This document shows positions 33,632 through 45,527 of a stretch of DNA of 64,000 nt, one piece after another. Every line of letters begins with the position of its first letter. The first letter of the stretch is position 1. The DNA comes from Morchella semilibera (Eukaryota > Ascomycota > Pezizomycetes > Pezizales > Morchellaceae). The stretch is from NCBI GenBank assembly GCA_009192285.1, contig WBVU01000004.1, positions 4,548,001 to 4,612,000 on the forward strand, read 5' to 3'. The position numbers and the translations under genes are program-made. The notes below the pieces were generated by a model, which was not told where the DNA came from, searched no databases, and saw only the letters and a program-made list of their open reading frames with translations.

Positions 33632-34194
33632 TGTTACGGAGCAATACAGAGACAACAGGCAAGAGAGCCGAGGTACAAAACCAAGTCGGGGGCAAGGACG
33701 AGGGAGAGGGGCAACGGCAAAAGAACTTAACCAAGGAGCAGAGTCGTGGGGCAGAGGGTCCAAATGGCCTATTTTACGAAGACGTGGAGACGAAGGTACC
33801 AGTAGACGATGCGGACTACGGTCATGGACTATGGGCGGGGCGGAGACGAGGTGTTGGTCAAGAACGAGGCGAGATTCTATGAAAGACCCAAGGGGGTCTT
33901 GGCAAGACTATGGTAATGGCGTTGTTTATTCAGAATTAGAGACAAGAGACAAACAGAGCTAAAGCGTAGGGTTGGTAACAGGAAGAACAAGTAAGGAAAG
34001 AAAGAGAGAGAAAAGAACAAAGGGAAGATCCGTAGCGACATATATATACCCCTCCTAATCTTTGTACAATCATGACTCATAATATCGTTTAACGGAAACC
34101 CATAGAAACTCCAACGACCCGAAAGAAACCTAACAACTAAAAACCTGTTCTCCAATATCCTCTTCCTCTGCGAAGTCCGTAGTACACCGTGATA
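33632..34194 (+). repeat. Solo LTR, family LTR-C
   Basis: Starts TGTTACGGAGC and ends CCGTGATA, 563 bp, with perfect duplication GGTAT (33627-33631/34195-34199). The second copy of this family is at 48047-55247. Its ends are TG...TA rather than TG...CA. Confidence 0.9.
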
Positions 34195-34202
34195 GGTATA
34201 CC

Positions 34203-34339
34203 AATCAGCAAGACTTCATTTGTCTCCTGATGTCTCCTGAGCCTCAAGAGACTCAAAAAATATCCAGGAGTCTCAGGAGACTCTCAGGAGACCCAGGAGA
34301 CTGTTGGAAGACTCCAGTCACAAGTTGAGTTTACTGGTG
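34203..34339 (+). mobile_element. Miniature element M18, diverged
   Basis: 137 bp with mutated ends (AATCAGC, TTTACTGGTG). No matching duplication. Confidence 0.8.
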
Positions 34340-34487
34340 TGGGCCATACAAGGTAATTAGTATTATGTCCCTAGGCACATACTGACTCAATGATCCTGAG
34401 GGAAAACCTCTGGTTCACTGAATGAATGTTAAGCGAGAAAGGTATGCATTAAGTTGAAAGTGTCGTCATTAGATTCTATGGGATTCT

Positions 34488-35121
34488 TGTCCCAGCGTCT
34501 TGACATTAGTCCCGGGGATTTGGTAGTCGAAGTGCTGATGTAATTAATTAGGAAGAGTTAAGCGAGGAGGAGGCATCTTGAGAGGGGGGGGGGTCGTCAT
34601 TAGGTTCTAGGAGGTTCGATGGCGTGATAGATTTGTAATAGGAATTAACGGGATGGTGGGGAGGAATACGAGGTGTGATAGCGATAGGTTTCTACGGATT
34701 TCTGTAAGTGGACGTGTGAATCACATTGGATTGGTGCAAGAAAAGTGTTAAATAGCAGAGATAGATGTTTTCCTTGGTTCTTTCTTTCTTTTCTCTCTGT
34801 CTCGTCTTCCTGTTATCTCAGTACATGGGAATCTACTCCTATTCTCAAGCCATAGCTCCTCGTACCTAAAGATTCTGTCCTCCAAAAGAGGAAAGTCATA
34901 GTACCTCTCATCGTTCTTGTTGAAGTCCATCCGGTCTCCACTCTCTCTGTCCTGTGCTTTTGTGCCCTTGCTCTTGCCTTTGCCTTCGCCGGTACCTGTG
35001 CTTGTGCCTGCCTGGCATTGTTCTTGTCTTTGTCGGTCTCTTCGTCGCAGAAGCTGTGCTCCTTGAGTCCTTCTACATCATCATTGTCATCTTCTACTTT
35101 GCGTCGGGCTTCTCTGCCACA
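34488..35121 (-). repeat. LTR-B copy
   Basis: 634 bp, starts TGTCCCAGCG and ends CTGCCACA. Flanks do not match, and an LTR-B-like shred (34430-34487) lies directly to its left, so the site has been rearranged. Confidence 0.85.
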
Positions 35122-35275
35122 GTAAATGTATGTCAATTAGTGAAAAACAACAAAGTTATTTAGCTCATTGACTTAGTCATCTAAGGTAGTCCCCTAGAGA
35201 TAGCATTACAAGAGATTAACAAAGACAGAAATTTGATTATCTGGAGGATGAAACACACCTTCCTACTAGCAAATC

Positions 35276-35381
35276 TATCAGCAAACTCAACTTATGACTG
35301 GAGTCTCCTGAGACTCCTAGATATCTTTTGAGTCTTCTGAGGCTCAGAAGACATCAAAAGACAAATCAAGTCTTGCTGATG
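35276..35381 (-). mobile_element. Miniature element M19, internally deleted
   Basis: 106 bp, TC duplication. Confidence 0.85.
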
Positions 35382-35419
35382 TCCTCCTATATTACTAAAC
35401 GAAAGAGTTTAACTATTTA

Positions 35420-35556
35420 CATCAGCAAGATTTCATTTGTCTCCTGATGTCTCCTGAGCCTCAGGAGACTCAAAGAATCTCCAGGAGTCTCAGGAGACTC
35501 TCAGGAGACCTGGGAGACTGTTGGGATACTGCAGTCATAAGTTGAGTTTGCTGATG
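35420..35556 (+). mobile_element. Miniature element M20
   Basis: 137 bp, TA duplication. Confidence 0.93.
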
Positions 35557-35599
35557 TACCTGTACTTGAATGGAGCTTACGATGTCTCAAATATACGTG

Positions 35600-35888
35600 G
35601 AATGGATTCTTGGAGGGTGAACCACCGTCTTGGCAATTGGTTCCGAGAGTTTAATAGTGGTAGTGATGTCATAATTAATGAATATCGGTGAAGTGGGGAT
35701 GAGGTGAAATGAGTTGAGGTTGTCATTATGCGTTTCTATAGGGCTCAGTCGCAGGGCGGATTGGTAATAGGATTTGGAAACTTGAAGATGGTGGGGAGGA
35801 ATACGAGGCGTGGTAACAACAGGTTTCTGTGGGATTCTATGGTTCGATGTATGAGTCAGAATCGGACTGGTAGAGAAGGGTATTAAAT
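35600..35888 (-). repeat. Diverged LTR-B-like fragment
   Basis: Retains CGTCTTGGCAATTGGTTCCG, GTGGGGAGGAATACGAGGCG and TATTAAATAGC of the LTR-B body with many substitutions. Truncated at 35888 by an LTR-D sequence. Confidence 0.65.
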
Positions 35889-36530
35889 AGCAATATTACA
35901 GAGCAAAACGAGAATGTAGTTCAAGGAGCCAAGGTACACAACCAAGATGGGGAAAAGCAGGACAGAGCGAGGTGGAGCGAGGTGAAGTAAAGTGAATCAG
36001 GACCTATGAATATAACCAGGGTCTAAGGACGAAGCGAAGAGAGACACAGGGACTATGAGAATTCCTGGAGTCCCCTGAGGGACGTCTTAGTATGAAAGGT
36101 TCTAAAGTACAGGTTGACTAAAAGGACAAGAAGGTTGCGTGTAGAAGAAGGGAGAAAGAGAAAACCCCTACAAGCGAGGGAGAGAGCTCCCTATATATAG
36201 CCCTGAAATCTCTTCGCTGACTCATACCATAGAAACCCGCAGAGCCCCAAGAAAATTCTTCTATTAGAAATATATGCACGCTGTTGACTTATATACTATC
36301 AGCAAGACCTCATTTGTCTCCTGATGTCTCCTGGGCCTCAGGAGACTCTAAAAATATCCAGGGGTCTCAGGAGACTCTCAAGAGACATGGGAGACTGTTG
36401 GGAGACTCCAGTCACAAGATGAGTTTGCTAATGTAAACCCTGTAACAGAAACCCATAGAATACCCTAGAAACCTTTGACTAATCCTTCTTCCCACAACGT
36501 CGCTAAGCATGTTCCATGCTGGAATAAGCA
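35889..36530 (+). repeat. LTR-D copy interrupted by a miniature element
   Basis: Shares GAGGGAGAG-CTCCCTATATATAG, CTGACTCATACCATAGAAAC and GACTAATCCTTCTTCC with copies at 46811-47330 and 62572-63166. Ends are not exact; a TATATA promoter box is present near 36193. Confidence 0.6.
36297..36433 (+). mobile_element. Miniature element M21
   Basis: 137 bp in LTR-D; end bases mutated, flanks not matching. Confidence 0.82.
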
Positions 36531-36741
36531 AGCAAAAGCTTTTCCTTTAGTTCTTTATTTTTTTCTCCGTCTTGTCTTTCTATTATGTCAATATATAGGA
36601 ATATACTCCCATCTATAGTCATAGACTCTGTGACTTCACATCAGCAAACTCAATTTGTGACTGTAGTCTCCCAACAGTCTCCTGCATCTCCTGAAAGTCT
36701 CCTGAGGCTCCCAGATATTTTTTGAGTTTCCTGAGGCTCAA

Positions 36742-37501
36742 TGTGACGGAGTAACCCAACGCAAAGAAGAAGATGACAATGATGACACAGAAGAACCCGA
36801 GGAGCACAGCCTGAGTGACGAGAAAACCGACGAAGACAAGGGCAACACCGGGCAGGCACAGGCACTGGTACCGGCGAAGGCAAAGACGCAAGGGCACAGG
36901 ACAGGGAGAGTGAGGACCGGATGGACCTCAACGAGAACAATGAGGGGTACTATGGGTTCTCCCCTTCAGGAGGACAGAGTCTTTGGTACGAGAAGCTAGG
37001 GCTTAGAAATAGGAGTAGATTCCTATGTACCGAGATAACAGGAAGACGAGACAGAGAGAAAAGAAAGAAAGAACTAAGGAAAACATCTATCTCCACTATT
37101 TAACACGTCTCCCCCTCCAGTCCGTTATGACTCACACTTTCGCCCATAGAACCCCCTAGAAACCCATCACTACTACACCTCGTATTCCTCCTCACCATCT
37201 CTTATTATTCCTATTACAAATCTATCACGCCATCGAACCTCCTAGAACCTAATGACGACACCCTCCTCTCAGCTTGCCTCCTCCTCGCTTAACTCTTCCT
37301 CGTTAGTTACATCAGCGCTTCGACTACCGAATCATCAGCAAGACTTCATTTGTCTCCTGATATCTCCTGAGCCTCAGGAGACTCAAAAAATATCAAGGAG
37401 TCTCAGGAGACTCTCAGGAGACCCAGGAGACTGTTGGGAGACTCCAGTCATAAGTTGAGTTTGCTGATGATCCCCGGGACTGATGCCAAGACGCCGGGAC
37501 A
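36742..37501 (+). repeat. Solo LTR-B inside miniature element M22
   Basis: Flanks CTCAA/CTCAG match at four of five bases. Contains M23. Confidence 0.88.
37333..37469 (+). mobile_element. Miniature element M23 inside the LTR inside M22
   Basis: 137 bp, AT duplication. Confidence 0.94.
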
Positions 37502-37714
37502 CTCAGGAAACATCATGAGACAAACAAAATCTTGCTGATGCAATACTTGTTTCCGGTAAGGAGGAAACCCTCTCATTATTTACGTTGAGTTCCATCTCTA
37601 TTCTGCGACTCTATTGTCTCTGCCTTTCCCTTTGCTCTTGTTGGTGCCTGTGCTTATGCTTGCCCTTTGCCTTCATGCCCTCTGGTTGCATACCTCCAGT
37701 TCTTCAGTGTTATT

Positions 37715-37822
37715 AATCAGCAAACTCAACTTTTGACTGGAGTCTCCCAACAGTCTCCCAGGTCTCTGAAGTATCTCCTGAGGCTCAGGAGACATGAGGA
37801 GACAAATGAAGTCTTCCTGATG
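37715..37822 (-). mobile_element. Miniature element M24, internally deleted
   Basis: 108 bp, mutated ends, no clear duplication. Confidence 0.8.
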
Positions 37823-39689
37823 CTTGTATCTCATTACTCCGTTCAAGTTACAAAGGGGTGACATGAAGGCCCACAAGCTCAATAGACTATTTGGAAATGC
37901 GAGTCTTGTGACTATACTCTATATCCAAATGATACGCGGGATTGGTTTTACATATACCATAAAAACCAAGAAAAGTAGACCTGTTGTGGTGCTGATATTT
38001 TATTTTTCATCATAGTTATCACCCTGTCATTCAGGTTCTAAATCGAACATGACCTGCTCTGTACTGAGTAATAAGGCAAAAATCATAATGTTATGAAAAA
38101 AATAACAGAAACTATTTTTACGCATATTCAGAGCCTGGTTGGATTAATACTGACTTGTATTTAGACCTAATACAAGTGAAAGGTAATATAATCATATTAG
38201 TTATCAATTAATTTTTGCTAACCTATATGATTTTAGGGCAAATGGACGTTGGCGATCGTTATTAGTAGATGGATTGACCGCATATAGGAGCCTAGAAATT
38301 ATTGAATTTTGCTGGAATCGGTAAATTATTGTATTGTGCTTACCATCATACGTTACCCATTTGCTATAGCCATTGGATATAGGTATTTTCCGCCATTACC
38401 AATATTTGTATGGAATGGAAGCGCAAGCGAGTCCCGTTATGGAAAAACTGGGATCGGAAAACACAATTTTATGGATTTTTTAGAACCAGCACGTCAAAAG
38501 ACATTTAGACCTCTACCAGCTGTGAACAGGGAAGAAAGAGACTCAATATGCAGTCGGGCATTTGCTCTCGCTGGAGCTTGGCCAGTTGATCCTACAGCTG
38601 CTACTCGCAGAATACCTGAACCAGCATCACCCGGATGGTCACCAATTGTGTGGGATCAACCTGTAGATTATGCATATAGAGCGGGTAGACATTATCTTGA
38701 AGACTACAGCCGACATTCCTCCTCTACCAACCCGATCCATGCTAATGTTCCTATGCTCCCCAACCTTCTTTAGTCAGAAGTAGAACAGCCCCGGGTAGAA
38801 AACTCCTTCCTTAGCTGTGAAAAAGAAAAAACACAAAAGGAACTGGAATGGATTAGAACCACTAAGTCAAATAAGCGAAAAGTTTTTACTGAAAGCCGGG
38901 TATGTACAGGAGAATATATTGAAGCTCAGAAGCGGAAGAGAGAAGTTCAAGAAATTGCTATTGCTGAGAATGGGAACCGTAGTAGTAGAAAAGGTAGGAG
39001 GGTAGGGAACTCACAGAACCCCATACCTTTTCAACAATTAGAATTAGGTAACTTCAACGAGTGGCCTAACTCTCTTGAAGGTACCTGGGTTCTGTAACTG
39101 AAGTTGAATACATGTAGATAGTATTGCAGCTCCTCGTAGATCTTAATCAACCACGAAGTGTTCCGGTGAGGTGGGTGTTCGGGTGGCTAGGGAAGTCGTC
39201 TATCACTATATCGAGTATCACTATATTAAGAGTTAGCTGTACATTGGCGAACTTCAATCACTATATAATAACCCTCTGGCCAAGATCAATATATAATAAC
39301 CCTCTAGCCAAGATCAATATTCCTTCTCTTCCAAAACTACAATCTCATGCGAGCGAGGAGGGCCCAGCATGCCGCGCAGCGGCAGGTGGCCCCGACTGCG
39401 TGCGAAAATGTTTACCCCACATCATTGAACAGGGCTGTGAGTTTTCTGAATCCTTCAGTGTCGGCGGTTTCTCGAACTGACGATTACATATGCGGCCGGA
39501 GGCCGCTCCTCACTAGTAGTAAATATAGTTATTCTCTAAGTAATTGACGGCGGAGTACTGTATCAAATCTACGTATTTGTGATAAGAGCTTTAAATTACT
39601 AAGTAAAGTACGTATGGAGCTATATGTGCGCTTTTCAGATGACCCTGGTCTCCGCCCTGGTTAAAAAAAAAAAAAGACCCGGCAGTCTT
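37823..39689. other. Unassigned region with an unidentified 154-codon open frame
   Basis: Mostly AT-rich. An open frame at 38309-38773 encodes FVWNGSASESRYGKTGIGKH and PGWSPIVWDQPVDYAYRAGR. It has normal composition but I do not recognise it; it may be the end of an old transposon gene. Two near-identical copies of TATAATAACCCTCTGGCCAA follow at about 39258-39310. No miniature elements here. Confidence 0.4.
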
Positions 39690-41816
39690 TTAGGAGTGGG
39701 TGGGCATGGCGGTAGAGGCTTTGGTTGCAATGGCATCCTCGCTCCTCCATAATCTACAAGAATCGTTAGCTTCATAGGGAGGCCAGAACAAGGTATCTCA
39801 CGATGTAACAGTCTTGAGCTGGGTGTAAAAGTTGAGTCCGGCTTTTCCATAGAAGTAGTTGCCTCCCTGCCCCGCAATTGAACCCTTATTTCCAGTAAAC
39901 GAGAACATTGGAAGAGGAACTGGAATCGGGACATTGATTCCCACTTGCCCAGCTTCTATGTCTCTTTGAAACCGTGCCGCGGTTGAACCACTGTTGGTAA
40001 ATATAGCTACCCCATTTCCGTATTTGTTGGAATTTATCAGGTCGATAGAATCCTCTAATGTGTCAACATTTAGGCAGACAAGCACTGGCCCGAAGATTTC
40101 CTCTTGATAACACTTCATATTGGTCTTCACGTTAGATATTATAGTGGGGGCGATCTGGAATTTGACGTGTTAGTGGGAGGTCAGGCAAGGGGTATGAGAA
40201 AAAAGAAAAACGCTGGCAATAGAGGTCGAGCAAAAGCACCTACAAAGTTTCCATTAGGGTATTTCAACGGCTTATACCCTCTCCCATCGAGCAAAAGAGT
40301 TGCACCTTCATCAAGAGCGCTCTGGATCAACCCTTCTATCCTCTGTTTTGAATGTGGAGAAATGACAGGACCTAAATCGGCACCATCTTCAAAACCGCCA
40401 TCGACTTTAAGCTTTTTCGCCTGCTCTACTATCTCCGGTAGCCAACTTTGCGCTTCGCCAACAAGGACTAAAGTTGAAAGAGCCATGCAACGTTGACCTG
40501 CGGCACCAAAAGCGGCGCCAACAATGGCATTGATGGTAGCGTTTTTATTGGCATCGGGCATAACTCTGTAAAGCGCGTCAGAGATCCGCTAGTAAAGAGA
40601 CAGTTTCCAGAAATATTACGCGGCGTGATTCTTAGCTCCAAGATTGGCTTGAACACGTTTGCCCTTTTCTGAGCCTCGGGAATAGATATATTGACCGGCT
40701 TTATCACTACCAACGAAGCTGATAGCCTTTATTCTAGGCTCATCAATTATAAAGTCAACCGTCTTTGCAGAACCGTGGACAATGTTTAGCACACCATCAG
40801 GAAGTCCGGCTTCCCTAGCGAGCTCTGCAATTATCATTGCCGCGCCAGGGCTTGAAAATTTAGCTAGTGTCACAGGAAGATTGCCCTGGGGCTTGAACTT
40901 ACTCTCTCTCTGAAGGTTTCATTATCATGCAGTTACCGGTTATAACAGCCAGAGGCAAGCACCATAGAGGAATCCTAAAATCAAAGTCAGTTACCGTAAT
41001 ACTAGGCATAGAGCTGCAGGCAACAAACATAGCAGGAAAATCTACACCCAACTCATTAGTCAACGATACAGCATGAAGGTTTGACGAAACAGGATAGAAA
41101 ACTTTCCAACTTACTAAAAGGACAGATAGCAGCTACAATACCAAGAGGCTCGCGGTAACTCCTAGTTTCCATATCTTTGCTGACCTCTAGAACCTCGCCG
41201 GTCAATTGAGTAGTGATGCCACATGCAGTCTATATACAGGTTATTACCAAGATGATACGCCACCTATTTCGGTTTTGGTCAAAGAACTTACTTCAGCTAC
41301 TTGTAGACCTCTCAGGACGTCTCCCCTTGCATCGACCATGGTTTTGCCTTGTTCTAAGGTAATACTTGCTGCTAGCCTATCCCAGTCTCGCCGAATTAAA
41401 GAAACCAGCTTGAACATGATTTGTTGCCTTGTTAATAAGCTTGTAGCCTTCCATTTCGGAAATGCTTTTTCGGCGGAGTCGACAGCTTCTTTCAACTCGG
41501 TATCCGTAGATTGCGGAACTCGTGTAACAAGGTTGTTGGTGGCAGGATCATATAGATCAATCCAATCTTTAGCTTGAGATTCGACAAATTTGTTATCAAT
41601 AAAGTGCTTCGTGTTCTCTGGCGATCCAATTTTTTCATGCGAGGTGGGATAGTTTGTCGAACGAGCTGTGGTTGAGTTGAGGTGATTAGCGGTTGCATGA
41701 AGCCTTCGAGTTGCCGTTAAGCTTCGAGAGGTCCCAGTAGCGAGAAGAAAAGTTGGTGAACGAGGTTTAGACATTTTGGTATGAACAGATCGTGCAAGCA
41801 GTCTACGAGCAGCCAT
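39690..41816 (-). CDS. MMSDH: Methylmalonate-semialdehyde dehydrogenase (CoA-acylating), mitochondrial, eight exons
   Basis: ALDH6-family enzyme converting methylmalonate semialdehyde or malonate semialdehyde to propionyl-CoA or acetyl-CoA in mitochondrial valine and pyrimidine catabolism. Exons: 41816-41292, 41229-41115, 41041-41029 (13 nt), 40974-40903, 40850-40620, 40565-40244, 40154-39802, 39753-39690. They splice without breaks to 564 residues. The N-terminus [19 protein letters not shown] is Arg-rich and looks like a mitochondrial presequence; an in-frame ATG 10 codons upstream is possible. Motifs: [37 protein letters not shown], catalytic Cys in [50 protein letters not shown]. The end TVTSLWRSEDA...MPTHS matches the family. 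It is the only intact host gene right of 12 kb. Confidence 0.95.
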
Positions 41817-42025
41817 AGCTATGATGCGCACAGAATAACGTGTCAATTATATAATTGGGGAGAGCAAGAAAACTAAAGCTTATGAAGAACGTACGTGAGC
41901 TTATAAACGCGGGATTCGGATGAAGGGTGCGGGGAAAGATCACTAGGCGTAATATGGGCTTTAAAAGCTACATGAAGCTGGAGGTCGGTGATTACCGCTT
42001 AGGCTCGGATCCTAATCGGACTCCC

Positions 42026-42262
42026 GGAGGTAGAGTCGCTCACGGGTGTGTGGCGACCACGGGTGTGTGGGAATTTTTACTTTTTTTTCCTTCCACAGGA
42101 CAGCTAAACTTATAAAAACAAGTAAATGCAAAATAGCGTATGAGTTTGGGTAGTTCATGGTCTTGAATTATGAATTTTTGCAAATTGATTTTGGTACTCA
42201 CCATGTTGAGACAGAAAGATCCCCACGTACCCGTGGTCACCACATACCCGTGAGCGAGTCTA
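42026..42262. repeat. Fold-back element with about 40-bp inverted arms
   Basis: Left arm near 42030-42071 (GCTCACGGGTGTGTGGCGAC) and right arm near 42217-42260 (GTCACCACATACCCGTGAGC) are reverse complements with about five mismatches. Each arm itself holds two ACGGGT words. No coding sequence inside. Confidence 0.7.
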
Positions 42263-42277
42263 CTAGCGGGAAACTAT

Positions 42278-42423
42278 TACTCGGGGCAGGTAAATAGTAC
42301 CGGACAATGCGAGTTTTGTCTCTGGGCTTTTTTTCTTTTTTTGCGGTAGTTCTCGCCTAGTACGCGCACCCATTGGTGAACCAAAAACCTCTATTGTCCG
42401 GTACTTTTTACCTGCCCCGAGTA
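42278..42423. repeat. 31-bp inverted repeat with 84-bp spacer
   Basis: Arms 42278-42308 and 42393-42423 (TACTCGGGGCAGGTAAA...CCGGACAAT) are reverse complements with one mismatch. It lies directly beside the preceding fold-back. Confidence 0.85.
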
Positions 42424-42967
42424 GAGACTTTGCGCCGTGGAATCCAGCCACACTTGGCATTAATCAATAGGTTCAGCTTTGCATTTGACTCCACTCCTTT
42501 TAACATGTATAGAATCACCAAATAGAGATCTTTTTTCATGGGGACTTTTTTTATACAAATATTCGGTTACAAATATATCCTGTATAAAATCCTTAGGAAT
42601 TTAGCAACAGTATTAATGTTAAAAATAATTCATTTATTTTGGGGTTGAGTTTCTTTTTGTTATGTGCTGGAGTGACTAGTACTAGTTGTGCGACAGATGA
42701 GAACGATGATGCAAACGATATTGAGAGACAAAGTCAGGACTAATGAGAGTAAAAGGTAGCGGCCAAGCCAAAAACAGAAAGGCAGAGCAAGGGAGGCGAA
42801 AACAGGTAAAGATCTTGAGTTATGGTTAAAAGGTTATCTAATGAACACTTTTTTGTAGGATGAGAACTAAAGTAAACTATTGACTATGAATAGGATATTT
42901 TTATATATTAAGGTAATAAGAAGATAAGACAAAGAAGAAAGAAATTAAAAGAACGAGGGGGAATATC
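42424..42967. other. AT-rich spacer, nothing recognised
   Basis: No gene or repeat that I can support. Confidence 0.4.
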
Positions 42968-43478
42968 CCGGTGTCTTTGCATTGATCCCGAGAGTTTGGT
43001 AGCTGCAGCACTGTTGTGATCAAGAGAGTTATGTTGAGCGAGAATAGAATTAGATGAGATAAAATTATTATTATTTGTTTCTATGAGGTTGAGTTGCAGG
43101 GGGATTTGGTAATAAGACTTGAGAAGGTGGTGGAAAGGAATACAACGTATAGTAATAATGGTTTTCTATGGGGTTCTTTGGTTTACTACTAATGTATGAA
43201 TCATAGTGGACTGTTGGAAGGGGATGTTCAATAGCGAGGATCGACTTTTCCTTTGATTTTTTCTTTCTTTTCTCTTTGTCTTATCGTCTTGTTATTATAG
43301 CAGATGGCAATATACTCCTATCCATAGTTATGGTTACTCTGCATACAAATTTGCCTTTACAGAAAGATGAATTTATAGTTTCTCCTTATCCTCGCCTAAA
43401 GTCCTTATCTGCTCCTTACCTTTTTTGTCCTGTCTTCATATTTGCCTTTGTTGTTGCCGCTGCCTTGCGCTTCCGATT
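42968..43478 (-). repeat. Diverged LTR-B-like copy, interrupted at 43479
   Basis: Starts ATCCCGGTGTCTTTGCATTG and follows the reverse LTR-B body (TTCTTTCTTTTCTC, CCTTTTTTGTCCTGTC) with many substitutions. An older relative of the family. Confidence 0.65.
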
Positions 43479-44109
43479 TGTGACGGAATAGCACGACACA
43501 AAGAAGAAGATGACAATAATGACGCAGATAGGCTCGAGGAGCACAGTCTACACGACGAGGAGACCAACAAAGACGAGGGCAACACCGGGCAGGCACAAGC
43601 ATAGCCACCAGTGAAGGCAAAGGCAAGGGCAAGGACAAGGACACAGAGCAAAGAGAATGAGGACCGAATGGATCTCAACGAGAATGATGATGGATACTAT
43701 GAGTTCCTCTTTCTTGGAGGACAGAGTCTTTGGTACGAGAGGCTATGGCTTTAGAAATAGGAGTGGATTCCTATGTACCGAGATAACAGGAAGACGAGAC
43801 AGAGAGAAAAGAAAGAAAGAACTAAAGAAAACATCTATCCCCGCTATTTAATACAACTCCTCCACTTATTCCACTATGAATCACTCTGTTGCTCACAGAA
43901 TCCTATAGAAATCTATCGCTACCACACCTCCTCTTCCTTCACACCATCTTCGCTATTTACATTACCAATCCATCACGCTATCGAACCTCCTAGAAACCTA
44001 TGACAATAATTTTCCTTAGCACACCCCTCCCTCGCTTAACTATTCCTGAATAATCACAACAGCGCTTCGACTACCAAATCCTCGGAACAGATGCCAAGAT
44101 GCCGGGACA
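43479..44109 (+). repeat. Solo LTR-B
   Basis: 631 bp, perfect duplication CGATT (43474-43478/44110-44114), inside the older diverged LTR. Confidence 0.93.
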
Positions 44110-44467
44110 CGATTACCCCTGATTGTATCTCTCAACTTTGTCTGCATTATCAACTTCATCTGTCCCCTGAGTATTCTTAGTTACTCTGTTCTAAGGAACG
44201 TTCATCCTCTGTATTTAATATCTTCTATTACCAGTTCCTTCTGTCTCATATTTTATATAATCCTATAGAAACCTTTTTGCAGTCAGTACTTCTCATTCCC
44301 GAATCAATCATATTTTTTCTCTATTGTAATAAATCCAATGTGTAATCAAACTTTCTGGAATTCTCTAATAACTTTACTACTTGTTCCTTTCTTTTTTCAT
44401 TTATTCAAGCTTTCGTGTATTTTAGAGAATCCTGAGACAGATCGTGTCTTCATTTAAAGCTTAGCTA
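44110..44467. other. Spacer, AT-rich
   Basis: Pyrimidine-rich sequence, probably decayed LTR material; no gene seen. Confidence 0.35.
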
Positions 44468-44604
44468 CATCAGCAAACTCAACTTGTGATTGGAGTCTTC
44501 CAACAGTCTCCCAGGTTTCCTGAGAGTCTCCTGAGACTCCTGGATATTTGTTGAGTCTCCTGAGGCTCAGGAGACATCAGGAGACAAATAAAGTCTTGTT
44601 GATG
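44468..44604 (-). mobile_element. Miniature element M25
   Basis: 137 bp; flanks TA/TT. Confidence 0.85.
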
Positions 44605-44956
44605 TTCTCCCTGTTATTCCGGTATATGGAAATATACTCCTATCTAGAAGATCCTAGTCTCTCGCCTCCAAAACTCGCCTTCCTAGAAGGCAACCTCAGA
44701 CATCAGCAAACTCAACTTTTGACTAGAGTCTCCCAACAGTCTCCCGGGTCTCCTGAGAGTCTCCTAAGACTCCTGGACATTTTTGATGTCTCTTGAGGCT
44801 CAGGAGATATCAGGAGACAAATCAAGTCTTGCTGTCCCAGCATCTTGGCATCGGTCCCAGGGGCTCAGTAGTTGAAGCACTGTTATGATTGTTAGGGAAA
44901 TGCTAGGCGAGGAAGGGGTGAGTTAAGGAGGGGGTGTCGTCATTGGATTCTAGGAG

Positions 44957-45093
44957 CATCAGCAAGACTTCATTTGTCTCCTGATATCTCCTGAGCCTCA
45001 GGAGACTCAAAAAAAATCCAGGAGACTGAGGAGACTCTCAGGAGACTTGGGAGACTGCTGGGAGACTCCAGCCACAAGTTGAGTTTGCTGATG
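44957..45093 (+). mobile_element. Miniature element M27
   Basis: 137 bp, AG duplication; unoccupied site CTAGGAGGTTCG seen at about 57748. Confidence 0.95.
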
Positions 45094-45390
45094 AGGTTCG
45101 ATGGCGTAATGGATTTGTAATGTAAATAGCAGAGATGGTGGGGAGGAATACGAGGTGTGGTTGCGATGGATTTCTATGGGTTTCTATGAGCTGATATATA
45201 AGTCATAGTGGACTGGTGAAGGAGGGGTGTTAAATAGCGAGGATAGATGTTCCCCTTAGTTTCTCTCCTGTTTCTTCTCTGTCTCGTCTTATTGTTATCT
45301 CGGTATATAGGAATCTACTCCTATTCTCAAGCCATAGCTTCCCGTATCTAAAGTCTCCGTCCTCCAAAAAGGAGGAAAGCTATATTACCT

Positions 45391-45527
45391 CATCAACAAA
45401 CTCAACTTATTACTGGAGTCTCCCAACAGTCTCACAGGTCTCCTGAGAGTCTCCTGAGATTCCTGGATATTTTTTGAGTCTCCTGAGGCTCAGGAGACAT
45501 CAGGAGACAAATGAAGTCTTACTGATG
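45391..45527 (-). mobile_element. Miniature element M28
   Basis: 137 bp, CT duplication. Confidence 0.92.

Larger units (their letters stand above)
36639..37540 (-). mobile_element. Miniature element M22 split by a solo LTR
   Basis: Left part 36639-36741, right part 37502-37540. Outer CA duplication intact (36637-36638/37541-37542), so the element existed before the LTR landed in it. Confidence 0.92.
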
